A stretch of DNA of 64,000 nt from Stomorhina lunata (lineage: Eukaryota; Arthropoda; Insecta; Diptera; Rhiniidae): NCBI GenBank assembly GCA_933228675.1, contig OW121740.1, forward strand, positions 133,452,440 to 133,516,439, given 5' to 3'. Of this stretch, positions 34,886-46,786 are shown in pieces. The notes under the pieces were generated by a model, which searched no databases, was not told the origin of the DNA, and worked only from the letters and a program-made list of their open reading frames with translations. The first letter of the stretch is position 1; every line of letters starts with the position of its first letter. The translations under genes and the position numbers were made by a program.

Positions 34886-35690
34886 TCAACGAATTATTAT
34901 AGCACAAAAACGTCCTATAAGGATTTTTGAGTCCTAGGCCGATTTTGTCGAAACAATTTTACCAATTCTATTAAAATCATGCCCCAAATTTTATTTGTGT
35001 ACAGTAACTCATATAGGAGATATTTTAAATTTTGTTAATTCTATTTATTGTTTAATATTGATAAATATGTGGGCGGTAGGCATGTCTTTCGACCAATTAT
35101 GTTAAGATTGCGCTTTCAGCTATATTTTTCATTTTGTGATTTTTGTTGATTCCTCCACATTTAAGGATTTATGCATCCTAGGCGTATCATTTGGCCGATT
35201 TTGTCGAAAGTTTGCAAACAATTTTAGTAATTCTATATTAAAACATGCATCAAATTGTATTTGTCTAAAGTAACTAACATAGGAAATATTTTTAATTTTG
35301 TGAATTCTATTTATTTTTTAATATTAATAAATATGTGGGCAGTAGGCGTGCCCTATGACCGATTTTGTTAAGATTTTGCGCTCAAGTATATCTATTCGTC
35401 ATCACATTACACACCAAATTTATATACAACAAGTGCTTTTAGATGTATTTTTCGTTTTGTGATTTTTGTTGATTCTTCCAGCTTTAAGGATTTGTGCATC
35501 CTAGGCGTATCCTTAAGCCAATTTTGTCAAAATTTTGCAAACAAGTTTTTTGTTAAATCATGCACCAAATTTTATTTATCTAAACTAACTCATATAAGAG
35601 ATATTTTTTGCTTTGTGGATACCATTAATATTTCAATACTTAGAAATATGTGGGCGGTAGGCGTGGCCTTCGACAAATTTTGAATATGAT
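34886..35690 (+). repeat. Tandem repeat, ~270-310 bp period, about 3 units
   Basis: Recurring order: CATCCTAGGCGTATC, GCCGATTTTGTCGAAA, CACCAAATTTTATTTGTCT, AACTCATATAAGAGATATTT, AATATGTGGGCGGTAGGCGT. GTGGGC motifs are at about 35070, 35335 and 35650. Similar 'GTGGGCGGTAGGCGTGG' words belong to dispersed non-coding repeats in many flies. Confidence 0.65.
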
Positions 35691-35900
35691 CATGTTGAAT
35701 CCATATCAAGTCACATACCAAATTTAATTGATTTAAGACAACAGCTTTGATTTTTGTCCATTGGTTGTGTGGGATGGTAGCACTGTGTATCGTGCCTTCA
35801 ACAGACATACCGACAGATAGATAGACAGACGGACGAACGAACGAACAGACAGACAGACAGAAAAACAGGCGGTCATCACCCAATCGTCTTAAAATTTCAT
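35691..35900. repeat. GACA/GAAC simple-repeat tail of the preceding repeat
   Basis: GACAGATAGATAGACAGACG, GACGAACGAACGAACAGAC and AGACAGACAGAAAAACAGG at 35811-35867. This creates misleading frames on the minus strand (SVCSFVRPSVYLSV). Confidence 0.75.
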
Positions 35901-36120
35901 AAGGAATTAGAATATTTGCCTTTTTAGCTAATATTATGAAAGTTACAAACGGAATGACAATCTCAATATATCCCCGATTTTTTGATGAGTAACAATACGA
36001 TGATTTTCTCGATTGCATCGCATTATCTTTAAGATTTTTAAAAACAATTATTGATGCAAAATTTATCATAAAAATTACTTTGATCCACTATTTTAAATAA
36101 AAAAATTTGTAAAAGGGTTT

Positions 36121-36225
36121 TTCCAAAAAATTATCGCACTATAATTCCAATTTATTACATTAAATACTTATTATATTGTCATACAAAATATCAAAATAAA
36201 GCGAAAACTATCTTCATATGCAAGG
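36121..36225 (+). repeat. Core element, remnant copy 6
   Basis: ATTCCAATTTATTACATTA joined to AAAATATCAAAATAAAGCGA and ACTATCTTC. These are the two ends of the core element (compare 28018-28037 and 28228-28262) with the middle removed. Confidence 0.45.
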
Positions 36226-36589
36226 CGTGAGACATTAGACGGGTGTACCAAAACTTTGGTCAGGCTTTAGAAATGACTTTTTGCGCTTGGTTTACATCAT
36301 GATGCATTCATTTTTCATCGCCAGTATTTGTGATAGGCCTTTTAGCCTGTCTAGGCTTTTATGCAAAACATTTTTTTTAATTACAAAATTGGACACTATT
36401 TTGAGGTTTTAAAAAATGTATGTTTATACTTTGGAGTCTATTGAAAACTGAATTATAATGAAAAGTGTTTACCCCCATAATATACCATATTTGTTATTTT
36501 AGACACAAACCATACATAAAAAAGATGCCATAACATGACATTTACCATAACCGCCAAAAGGGCTCTAACGACACACAGTGATATTTCTT

Positions 36590-37640
36590 CATACATCTAA
36601 CTGCAAAAAATAGAAGGAGTGATCCTACAACGATGAAATTTGTCACACTTATTTAGTATTATATAGATAAGAAAAATTCAAAAAAACTTTTAAATCCGCC
36701 AACTCCTTCGGGTACCTTCCTTGGACCCCCATTTTTTCACTTATTTTTCTTCTCATTGTATAACCCGCAATTTTCACCAGAATTTCATGAAAATCGGCAC
36801 AACTCTCTTATTTGACCCAAAACAGAGCTCCACTTGTTTTGGTTGAAATTTGTCAACTCCTTGGGTTGCCTCCCTTAGACCCCCATTTTTTCACTTATTT
36901 TGATTCTCATTGTATAAAACGCTAGAATTTGATAAAATTTGATACACTTATATTTTTTGATCTAAAAACGAGTTCTAATAGTTTTGGTTGAAATCTGTCT
37001 ACTACTTGGGTACCTCCCTTGGATGCCCATTTTTTCATCTCTTTTCCTTATCAATGTATAACCCGCAATTTTCAATAGAATTTGATAAAATTTGGTACAC
37101 TTTCTATTCTTGGATCCAAAAAAGAGCCGTACTAATTTCGGTTGAAATCCAATGACTCCCTGGGGTACCTCCTTTGGACCCCCATTTTTTATTTATTTTC
37201 CTTCTCAATGTATAAACCGCAATTTTAAACAGAATTTGAAAAAATTAAGCACAATTCTTTTGTTTGATCCAAAAAAACAGCCTTACTGATTTTGGTTGAA
37301 ATCCGATGACTCCTTTGGGTACCTCCCTTTTAAACCCCATTTTTTTCACTTATTTTCAATGTATTACCCGCAATTTTCAATAGAATTTGATAACATTCGG
37401 CACAGTTTTATTTTTTGAAAGAGCTCGGCTAATTTTGGTTCAAATCCGTCGACTTCTTAGGGTACATGCCTTGGACCCTATTTTTTAATGTATTTTATTC
37501 TCAATGAATAAGGCAGAGTTCTCAATAAAATTTAGTGAAATTCGTCACATGCCTATTAGTTGATCCAAAAAAGAACTCTACTAATTTTTATAGAAATCCG
37601 TAGACTCCAAGAGGTACTTTGTAAATCTCAAGATAATGTA
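36590..37640. repeat. ~150-bp degenerate tandem repeat, about 7 units
   Basis: Each unit has ACCCGCAATTTTCA, AGAATTTGATAAAATT, GATCCAAAAAAGAGC, TTTTGGTTGAAATCCGT, TGGGTACCTCCCTTGGACCC and CCATTTTTTCACTTATTTT. The AGAATTT motif falls near 36778, 36925, 37073, 37228, 37378 and 37525. Strong divergence implies an old array. Confidence 0.75.
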
Positions 37641-38103
37641 ATTTGAACTAATGTTAGGATTAATAACTACATTTTGATTAAAAATTTAAGCCTGAAGGTA
37701 TGCAATACTTTATTATTATAGGCAATGTTTCTTACTTTTTTTTACTAAATTTTGATTTTTTTTAAAAGATTGACAAAAGTTGCTAAATTTTTTTAGCTAC
37801 TTCGAAAGAAAAGCCTTCTGCCTTTCATTCTACTAAACCGAGCTAACTGACTTTTTCTCCAACGAAAACAGCCAATGCTTAATTGTATAGGACAATTTTG
37901 ATGTGCTTATATCTCCCAAACTACGCATGTAATAAACTTTTTTCTTTCTTATAAAGAAAAAGAAGATATCAGACTAAAATAAAATTGATGCATACATTTT
38001 TCCAGTTAAAATATCCTTGATACATAAGTCTTTAAATTTCAATAATTTTACCATCAATTTTTGTTTCACAATATTTAGCTGACTTCAACCGATTTTTTCT
38101 AAA
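37641..38103. other. Unannotated AT-rich stretch
   Basis: No repeat partner in the window and no coding frame. Confidence 0.5.
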
Positions 38104-38736
38104 TATATATCTGTGGCAATATGGAAGAGTAGCTTAAGTCGAAAATTTAAGTTTTGAGATATCATCAATTTTGTGTAATTTTTCTTTTGCTTGATTTCTG
38201 CGAATAATTTATGAAATAATATATTGGTATCATGTTTATTAGAGAAGAACGATAAATATTTAAAAAACATATTGTTAAATTCAGAAGATTTTACGTTTTT
38301 TCCGCTTAAGCTCTTTTTCGAAACGGAAATTTGCGTTGAACTGCACCTTAAGTAACTTTAAGCGGTTCTGTTTAAATAAAAAATACATATTGTGAAGTTT
38401 TATGTAAACATAAGATGTTTTATAATAATGACTTTATTTTTTCAAGGTCAACATATATACATCTTAATTAAAGTTAAGCAAAATCGTTATATGATGAAAG
38501 AATAATCTGAATATGTACACAAAAATATGTGTACATAAGTTGTTTTAATAAAAGCATTATTGATTCAAAAAACTTAAGCTAAAAAGTAAACGTACATAAC
38601 ATTGACAAAAACCCGAATTTTTTAAAACGGATTAAATACATTTAAGTGCCTTTGCTTCTGTGTTGCAATAAAGGCCTTAACTCAATTCTCTCTTATGTCG
38701 ACTTAAGCTACTCTTCCATATTGCCACAGATATATA
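38104..38736. mobile_element. TIR element, 633 bp (MITE)
   Basis: Perfect or near-perfect 38-bp TIRs: TATATATCTGTGGCAATATG and GAAGAGTAGCTTAAGTCG at 38104-38141, and the reverse complement at 38699-38736. The interior is non-coding. The right half recurs at 43564-43822 and 44890-45148 (AAGTTAAGCAAAAT, AAAATATGTGTACATAAGTT, CTTAAGCTAAAAAGTAAACG). Confidence 0.85.
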
Positions 38737-40484
38737 CATATCTTAGAAAAAAATACAGATTTTTCATTGTCAGACTCTTCTCTATAAAATGACATTATTA
38801 GATTTTTGAAAAAATGACTTTTTTGCAGCAGAAATACCATAGTGCGATATTATGGATGATTCTCATTTTATTATAAAAATTTATTATTCATGATCATCTG
38901 CATCATCTCACAAAATATCAGGGCAGTAGAATTTAACGTTATGATTTTACAGCAAAAACAATGAAGACTTAAATATGTAAGTACAATTCACTGTCCAAAG
39001 ATATTTTAAAAAATGCTTCTCCTGTAAATTTTAGTTTTTGGCGCTTGAGTCTTTTTGGCGATATGTTGTCTCAATCGTATTCAAATTGTAATTTAGAAGA
39101 ACTTTTAGATATTAGTCATTCCCCTGTCATCTTTTTTTACACAAAATTACACAAGTTAATGATGAAAATTTTTCAAAATATCCACAATTCGTTTAAATGT
39201 TAAGATATTAATGTATACATATGGTTATTGAGTAGTTAATTCATTCAAAATATTCCTATATGAAATTTTTGTTCACAGAATTTTTCTTTCGGTGTGAACC
39301 ACACCTCGTTGCATCTATTTAGCTTTTATACATATTTCTATTTTGGGTTTATGCAAAATGTGCATGTTTTTATAATTTGCATTTAAATGGAAATTTTAAT
39401 ATTTTTGCAAAACTTTAATCTCACAAATCACATACTACCCTACAGTTTAAAAAATTTCGGGACTAAGAACAAAACTAGAGAATAAGCTCTAAATTACTCA
39501 TATAACGACTTTGGCTGAACCTTATATATTGATATTAGGACTTTTGAAGATTGCCCGAATTTTTGGCTAGAATGTTAGCTAGTTCTACAGACGGTACTAT
39601 CTTTTAGAACTGCCGGATTATATTTAATTCTAAAGTACACATACATAACTTCATGTCTATCTTCATAAATCCCATTGAATCTTATAATAATTTTTCTTTT
39701 GTTATCCAAGAAAAACAAAAACTAAAAATAATTTTTAATTTATTGCCAATAAATTTAAATTTTTGCAACGAGATATTTTAGAAAACACAATTTGTTATTA
39801 TGGAAAATAGTTTTCATTTCCAAACACAAGAGTCAATGAGTATGTGTTTGCATACACTAACAAACATACATATACACAGATACTATTTGTTTGATAGAAT
39901 GCAGGAAATACCCACAATTTTGTGCCAAAAAAAAGGAGAAAAGATGAGAAGAACAATGGGAAAAACGTGTTAAACACAAAACCAATAGATGGGTATAAAT
40001 ATTTACGTATTTCCTGGACATGCGTTATCACACTCAAACATGCACAAACTTGTTATATTTTTTTGTTCACTCTCAAAAATTTACATGAATTTTTTTTTTT
40101 GTTGGTGTTAGAAAACCACTTTAACTGTGTACTTTTTCAAACATCAATATTATCGTCATCCATTTGTATATGAAAAACAAACATACTTAACATCGAGAGG
40201 AGGAAGGAGGATGGAACAGAATTTTTATTAGACCCTAACATGGAGTCGGTTTGCAGTTGTACTCCTGTGTATTGTTATTAAAAAGTTCTATTGAAAACCT
40301 ATTAGCCGATGCACAGTGGTTTAGGAAATAAACTTTTTCACATCTTTTCGACTATTGGATGTGTTTGAATAAAATTTTTGATAGATTGCGCTTAAACATT
40401 TTCAGGACGAGAGAATGGCTAGATGTTAGAGATTAAAACAATATTGTAACTTTATTCTTATACTAATAACATACAAATATCTTA
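38737..40484. other. Unannotated stretch
   Basis: No known repeat. Two overlapping opposite frames near 39800-40170 (79 and 83 codons) have no domain, signal peptide or conserved composition and are likely chance. Confidence 0.5.
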
Positions 40485-40977
40485 AACAAGTAAGAAAGTG
40501 CTATAGTCTGTCAAGCCCGACCATACGATACCCTTCACCACTGAGGTCAAGGGCGTTCTTTTTCCTGTATAAAGACAAATATTTGCTAAATTTTGCCATC
40601 ATACAAACATTTTCTAAAAACTTATATACATATTTAAGCTGTTTCCGCTAATTGGACTTATATGAGAGCTAGGGTCAAATGTGGACCGATTATCTCGAAA
40701 TTTGGCAAATTGATTACAGTTGTTACAGAAAGTATGTGTGCAAAAAATAAACTTGAAATTCTCATCATCTTTAGATTTACGAGCGTTTTAGTGATTTTTG
40801 TCTCCTTTAGAGCGTTTTGACAGAAGAGTTTGTATGGGAGCTATGGTCAAATGTGGACCGATTTCAACGAAATTTTGTACAGTGATTTTAGTTCAATGAC
40901 AAATATTTCTATGCGTTATATACATCAGCACAAACTTATAATACCCTTTCCACCTATGGTGGTGAAGGGTATAAAAA
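40485..40977 (-). repeat. Dispersed TATACCC repeat, internal deletion
   Basis: Begins AACAAGTAAGAAAGTGCTAT and ends CCACCTATGGTGGTGAAGGG TATA, so both terminal hairpins are present. The GTCCGTCC and GGCTGGCTGG part is deleted. Confidence 0.8.
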
Positions 40978-41089
40978 ATTATTCTTCTTAATGTTAGAAG
41001 AGGGAGTCCGATATTTCTTTGGAAAGACTAAATAAATTAAAATAATTAAAAGCTTGCCCTACGAAATTGGAGAATATGGGCACAAGATA

Positions 41090-41665
41090 GAGATGAGTCA
41101 ACAGTTTAAGTATAAGTCAGCAGTTTTAGGATGACTCAGCTTTTTTAATATGAGTCAACAGATTTAGGATGACTCAGATATTTTAGAATGAATCGGCGGT
41201 TTTAGTATGAGTAAGCAATTTTAGGATGACACAGATTTTTTAGAATGAGTTAGCAGTTTTAGGATTACTTAGTTTTTTTAGAATAAGTCAGCAGTTTTAG
41301 GATTACTCAGCTGTTTTATAACGAGCCTTCAGTTTGAGGGACTCAGTTTTTTAGTATTAGTCAGCAGTTTTAGAATTACTCAGCTGTCTCAGAATGAGTC
41401 AGATGTTTTAGTATGAGTCAGTAGTTTTAGGATGACCCAGCTGTTTCAGACTCATTCTGAAAGCCGTTTTGAGGATGACTAAACTTTTTTAAAATGAGTC
41501 AGCAGTTTTAGGATGACTCATTTTTTTGGTATTAGTCAGCAGTTTTAGAATTACTCAGCTGTTTTAGAATAAGTCAGCAGTTTTAGGATGACTCAGCTTT
41601 TTAAGAGTTAGTCAGAGTCTGTTGCACGATGTGTCTGCAGTTTTAGGATGACTCAGCAGCTTAAG
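41090..41665. repeat. ~37-bp array of AP-1/ARE-like sites
   Basis: Degenerate tandem repeat. Units alternate ATGAGTCAGCAGTTTTAGG and ATGACTCAGCTTTTTTAG. Perfect TGASTCA heptamers start at 41094, 41132, 41151, 41170, 41395, 41414, 41495, 41514, 41589 and 41649. Extended TGACTCAGC, the antioxidant-response core TGACNNNGC, is at 41132, 41589 and 41649. TGAGTCAGCA, a half-MARE, is at 41495. AP-1 and Cnc/Maf proteins recognise these motifs in animals; occupancy here is inference. Confidence 0.8.
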
Positions 41666-41960
41666 AACTGTGTCCGAGTATATACGAAATAATTTCAGAT
41701 AAATACATTTATTTCACACTTCTGCACAAAAATTGTCATAAATGTGTTATTTAAAAAAAATAATGTATTTCGTTTCTTGTAGGGCCTATTGTAAAACCAA
41801 TTTTCGAAACTTTAAATTTCCGACATGGATTCTAATTTACATTAATATAATCTTTGTTGATTGTGTTTATGGTTTCACAGCTACACATATGTGAATTTAA
41901 AGGAAATGGACTCAGTTGCTATGAGTATTTGCTGATATTTGTGCCTTAGTTGCAATTTGT
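41666..41960. other. Unannotated stretch
   Basis: No feature recognised between the AP-1-like array and the decayed coding fragment. Confidence 0.4.
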
Positions 41961-42390
41961 TTACTTCACTGCCTTTAAACTTTCATCACTATCTTGCCCA
42001 GTCGGACGTATTCTTGTACTATCCATGTACTCCTCGATCCATCACGGTTTGTTGAGCTTAATTTTGAGCATATGATAAGGAAAATTTGAACGCGGGTCCA
42101 TCTGCCAATCATCTATGATACCTTTTTAATCCATTTATAATAGAAGAGTGTACCGCAGATATCAGATAAGAGTTCGCCGTCAGCTCAGCAAGATAACTAT
42201 GGCGCTTAAGTAAAACTTGAATAAACTCATCCTTTATATTGATACTCTGCGACATCGGTTGGGACGTAGCATTGGAAAATTATAACGCAGTTTTCAATGC
42301 CATGTTCAAAATCTGGCTGATCATGCACCACTGTGAAGTTTGAAAGGATATTGAAACAGCACAATTATAAAATGTTACATCAAAATGTAC
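41961..42390 (-). pseudogene. Unidentified decayed protein fragment (C-terminal)
   Basis: Minus-strand protein-like sequence with stops and frameshifts. In order: FNILSNFTVVHDQPDFEHGI and ENCVIIFQCYVPTDVAE (about 42380-42250); after a frameshift, SINIKDEFIQVLLKRHSYLA and ELTANSYLISAVHSSIINGL (about 42250-42130); after another frameshift, DDWQMDPRSNFPYHMLKI and WIEEYMDSTRIRPTG, ending DSDESLKAVK and a TAA at 41961-41963. The amino-acid texture is that of a real globular protein with an acidic-to-basic tail. I do not recognise the family. It may be the C-terminal part of a transposon protein or of a duplicated cellular gene. Confidence 0.5.
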
Positions 42391-42834
42391 ATTATTTTAT
42401 GTACGCATGAATGGTCAAATATACATAAGTAGGAAAAGACATTTATATTAGGGTATAACATTGCAAAAGATATTGTATATTAAAGAAAATATAGGGTATG
42501 CAAAAATAAAGCTTCTTAAAGTTGAGCTTTTTATAATTCAGAGACAAAAAATGATAAAATTTTAAAATCTTATTTAAAATTTTCAGCAAATACTACCCTT
42601 ATAAACAGCATTAATTCATACTTATTTTCATTTATAAACAAAGAACAACCAATAATTCGAATATCGGTTGTCATCAGAATATTTGAGCATAAAAAAAATT
42701 GTGCATTATAAAAGCTTTGCATACATTTCGTCGATTGGGCATTTGAATGTTGCTTATGCAAATTTTTTTTTTCCTCTTAATGTGGCTTTCAATCAAAATA
42801 ATGCCATTTGGAAAATTATGAATTTTTAAATTGG
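42391..42834. other. Unannotated stretch
   Basis: AT-rich. No recognised feature. Confidence 0.4.
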
Positions 42835-43214
42835 AAAAGTCTATCAAAGAGCATCAGAAATATTAAATACAAAATGTGTATATGAGAACATTTATTGCAT
42901 TAGTAATTCCTAGAAATATAGTGAAATATGGAAAACTACTTAAATTTACAATCATAATTAGATCTACTAACAAATTCTAGTAAATTTGAAATTATCATAA
43001 TTTCAGGGACATTTATTAAATGGAATGGCAGTCAATTATAATTTCATATTAACTAAAGATTTTTGATGTTTTATTAAAACAAGTCTATATTTATTATTGG
43101 TCAATACTGATAATTATATACATACTCTATATTAATTTTGTCAAATAATTCTTTGCATAGTACACAAAAAGAAAAATAAAAAGTAATTTAAATTTAATAA
43201 TGAATCTTTTGAAT

Positions 43215-43485
43215 TTGTTTCTTTGTTAATGTTAGGGGTAAATTGTCAAAACCGTTCAAACTCACTACTGGAGTCCAGGGGTATCTTGTCACCTATACTT
43301 TTTATCATTTTCTTCGGCAAAATAAATCGTACAGCTCCAAATGGAAGACAAGGTATCCAATGTACACCACTGAAACAACTCGAGGACATTGAATATGCTG
43401 ATGGCGTATGTCTTTCCAATACTAAACCAATAATTCTGATTTCTGTGAAAGGTAAAACCAATAGAACATAAAACCAATAATATTG
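43215..43485 (+). pseudogene. Non-LTR reverse transcriptase fragment
   Basis: Reads SRGILSPILFIIFFGKINR, then RQGIQCTPLKQLEDIEYADG and VCLSNTK. This is the RT region from the '(R)QG-ILSP-LF' box to the catalytic YADD box, seen here as YADG, so the second catalytic aspartate is lost. It is shorter than one RT domain and has no upstream or downstream LINE sequence. It differs from the LINE at 6535-7437. Confidence 0.75.
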
Positions 43486-43563
43486 GAATTCATGACACCA
43501 TTTTTTTGTCATTTTCAAAACCAATTCCAATAATATTGAGTTTTATGACAGCCCTGAATGACT

Positions 43564-43822
43564 TTTTTCAAGGTCAACATTTATAAAGCTTAAGTGAAGT
43601 TAAGCAAAATTGTTATACATATAATGAAAGAAAAATCTGAATATGTGCACAAAAATATGTGTACATAAGTTGTTTTGATTGTTTCCAAAAACTTAAGCTA
43701 AAAAGTAAACGTACATAACATTGATAAAAAAACCGTTTCTGTAATGCAATAAATGCATTAACTCAATCTGTCTTATGTCGACTTAAGCTTCTCTTTCATA
43801 TTCCACAGATATATTGATATAG
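43564..43822. mobile_element. Right half of the 38104-type MITE
   Basis: TTTTTTCAAGGTCAACAT, AAAATATGTGTACATAAGTT and GTCGACTTAAGCTTCTCTTT, ending CATATTCCACAGATATAT. The left TIR is absent. The same fragment is in duplication unit 2 at 44890-45148. Confidence 0.75.
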
Positions 43823-43885
43823 ATATGATTTTACTTCATATTTAATCATTTGATGATGTAAACATTAAAACATTCATGTATCATT

Positions 43886-44160
43886 ATACCCTTCGCCACT
43901 ATAGGTGGAAAGGGTATATTGGGTTTGTGCTGATGTTTGTAACGCATAGAAATATTGGTTCTGAGACCCACTTTCTAGTATACCAATCGACTTAGAATCA
44001 CTCCCTGAGTTGTTTTTACGATGTCCGTCCGGCTGGCTGGCTGGCAGGTTATCCATGTAAGCTTGTTATCATTCCACAGGTCGTAACTTTAAACATAATT
44101 TTATGAAATTGTCACAGGCTCCTATTTTGGTCCAAGGACGATCCCTATTCTTTTTGGGTG
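43886..44160 (+). repeat. Dispersed TATACCC repeat cut by the duplication
   Basis: ATACCCTTCGCCACTATAGG, GGAAAGGGTATATTGGG and GTCCGTCCGGCTGGCTGGCT, then the junction to unit 2 at 44160. Confidence 0.8.
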
Positions 44161-45486
44161 AAAAGTCTATCAAAGAGCATCAGAAATATTAAATACAAAA
44201 TGTGTATATGAGAACATTTATTGCATTAGTAATTCCTAGAAATATAGTGAAATATGGAAAACTACTTAAATTTACAATCATAATTAGATCTACTAACAAA
44301 TTCTAGTAAATTTGAAATTATCATAATTTCAGGGACATTTATTAAATGGAATGGCAGTCAATTATAATTTCATATTAACTAAAGATTTTTGATGTTTTAT
44401 TAAAACAAGTCTATATTTATTATTGGTCAATACTGATAATTATATACATACTCTATATTAATTTTGTCAAATAATTCTTTGCATAGTACACAAAAAGAAA
44501 AATAAAAAGTAATTTAAATTTAATAATGAATCTTTTGAATTTGTTTCTTTGTTAATGTTAGGGGTAAATTGTCAAAACCGTTCAAACTCACTACTGGAGT
44601 CCAGGGGTATCTTGTCACCTATACTTTTTATCATTTTCTTCGGCAAAATAAATCGTACAGCTCCAAATGGAAGACAAGGTATCCAATGTACACCACTGAA
44701 ACAACTCGAGGACATTGAATATGCTGATGGCGTATGTCTTTCCAATACTAAACCAATAATTCTGATTTCTGTGAAAGGTAAAACCAATAGAACATAAAAC
44801 CAATAATATTGGAATTCATGACACCATTTTTTTGTCATTTTCAAAACCAATTCCAATAATATTGAGTTTTATGACAGCCCTGAATGACTTTTTTCAAGGT
44901 CAACATTTATAAAGCTTAAGTGAAGTTAAGCAAAATTGTTATACATATAATGAAAGAAAAATCTGAATATGTGCACAAAAATATGTGTACATAAGTTGTT
45001 TTGATTGTTTCCAAAAACTTAAGCTAAAAAGTAAACGTACATAACATTGATAAAAAAACCGTTTCTGTAATGCAATAAATGCATTAACTCAATCTGTCTT
45101 ATGTCGACTTAAGCTTCTCTTTCATATTCCACAGATATATTGATATAGATATGATTTTACTTCATATTTAATCATTTGATGATGTAAACATTAAAACATT
45201 CATGTATCATTATACCCTTCGCCACTATAGGTGGAAAGGGTATATTGGGTTTGTGCTGATGTTTGTAACGCATAGAAATATTGGTTCTGAGACCCACTTT
45301 CTAGTATACCAATCGACTTAGAATCACTCCCTGAGTTGTTTTTACGATGTCCGTCCGGCTGGCTGGCTGGCAGGTTATCCATGTAAGCTTGTTATCATTC
45401 CACAGGTCGTAACTTTAAACATAATTTTATGAAATTGTCACAGGCTCCTATTTTGGTCCAAGGACGATCCCTATTCTTTTTGGGTG
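44161..45486. repeat. Tandem duplication, unit 2 (1326 bp)
   Basis: Copy of 42835-44160 with no difference noticed. It contains the second RT fragment (44541-44811), the MITE half (44890-45148) and a TATACCC repeat that continues past the unit end. Confidence 0.95.
44541..44811 (+). pseudogene. Non-LTR reverse transcriptase fragment, duplicate
   Basis: Translated sequence identical to 43215-43485, including the YADG change. Confidence 0.75.
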
Positions 45487-45605
45487 AAATCATATTACTA
45501 TTTCAGGCACCTCCCATAGGGATGCTTTACCAGAATAGAGTTTTTGGTCCTTTACAGCCACAAATTTAGTTGTATTTTAATAATATTAAGCACAAATCTT
45601 TAAAC
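45212..45605 (+). repeat. Dispersed TATACCC repeat, continuing past the duplication
   Basis: The 5' part is identical to 43886-44160. It continues with CACCTCCCATAGGGATGC and TTTACAGCCACAAATTTAG, as in the inverted copy at 53990-54670. It shows what the ancestral single copy looked like. Confidence 0.75.
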
Positions 45606-46524
45606 CAGCAATAATAGTATGTATATATTTATATATCTATATATATATATAGAATGCCTATCTCTAACGATTTTGACAAAATTTAGACACTGGGTAGCTT
45701 TTTTGCTGCATAGATCGAAAATGAAGGGACTTTTGGAAGTTTTACCGCTAGGGGTAAAAACAGGGAAAAAAGGGAAAAAATCGAAAACGTTATATATCCT
45801 AAGGTAATAGGTATAGAAACAAATTAAAATTACGTTTTGAACAGCTATCAAAATAAGCGAATAGATGTTTAGTACTTTTTGGAAACTATGTCCGATAGGG
45901 GGTGAAAATATTTGTTTGGTACTTTTTAACCCACTCTTATTTTTTTAAACCAATGAAGAAAGGAACTTTGTACTGTAGTCAATAGATATGAAAGATATAT
46001 TGAACACGTGTAAAATGGGTAAAAAAAGGATAAAATGATAATTAAACATCTCAAAAAGTAATATTGATAGAAGCATTATGTTAACTGCGTTTTTATAAAA
46101 TGTACCGAATTCAATTGGTAACAAAGAAGTACCAAATATGCATATGGAAATTTTTGAAATTAGGGGATAAAATGGAAAAAAAATTAGTAATGTTATTACT
46201 TTTAAACAAATGAATGTTTGTATGTACATATGTGGGTGTGAGTTCCAAAACTCGCTCGTTCCAGAATTTAAAAAAAATGAGATAACAATAGATTCTGATA
46301 GTTCTTTTGGTTCTTTATAAGGATACATATACAGACTGCATCAAGTCATATCCTTTTCTATGTTTTTGTATGTCCTAAAATTGCAGTTCGTAGCAAAACT
46401 CGTTCGTTCCATTTATTATTTATTTCCAAAACTGTCTCGTTCCATATTCTGTAGCAAAACTCGTTCGTTACTTGGTTGAAGTGAGACAAACCACCACAAT
46501 GAGTTTTGACTTTCTCATTTTTAT

Positions 46525-46785
46525 ACCATAGGTTGAGAGGGTATTATAAGTTTGTGCTGATGTATGTAACGCACCGAAATATTTGTCTATAGTATACCGA
46601 TCGACTTAGAATCACTTTCTGAGTCGATTTAACGACGTCCGTCCGTCCTGCTGGCTGTCCATGAAAAGCTTGTAATTAAAGTACAGGTCGCAATTTTGAA
46701 GATAAATTGATGAAATTTGGCACAGAGATATCTTTTTGTACTGGGACCATGCCTATTGAAATTGGTTGAAATCGATCCATTACTT
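46525..46785 (+). repeat. Nested TATACCC repeat, 5' part only
   Basis: ATACCATAGGTTGAGAGGGT, TAAGTTTGTGCTGATGTATG and TGAGTCGATTTAACGACGTC, ending CGATCCATTACTTC. It is inserted in, and truncates, the transposon coding remnant that follows. Confidence 0.75.
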
Positions 46786-46786
46786 C

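Larger units (their letters stand above)
42835..44160. repeat. Tandem duplication, unit 1 (1326 bp)
   Basis: Repeated immediately at 44161-45486. I compared many lines and saw no difference. The breakpoint carries a 4-bp microhomology (GAAA). The unit contains an RT fragment, half of the 38104-type MITE and the 5' part of a TATACCC repeat. The true end of that repeat (ATCATATTACTATTTCAGG) appears only after unit 2. Confidence 0.95.

Noticed and set aside
35590..36069. 159-codon minus-strand frame with SVCSFVRPSVYLSVGMSV
   Set aside because: The central part is the translated GACA/GAAC simple repeat; no domain or homologous texture outside it.
45600..45851. Opposed short frames on both strands near 45.6-45.85 kb
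   Set aside because: They fall in the leader of the dispersed element, whose other copy at 4943 does not keep them open.
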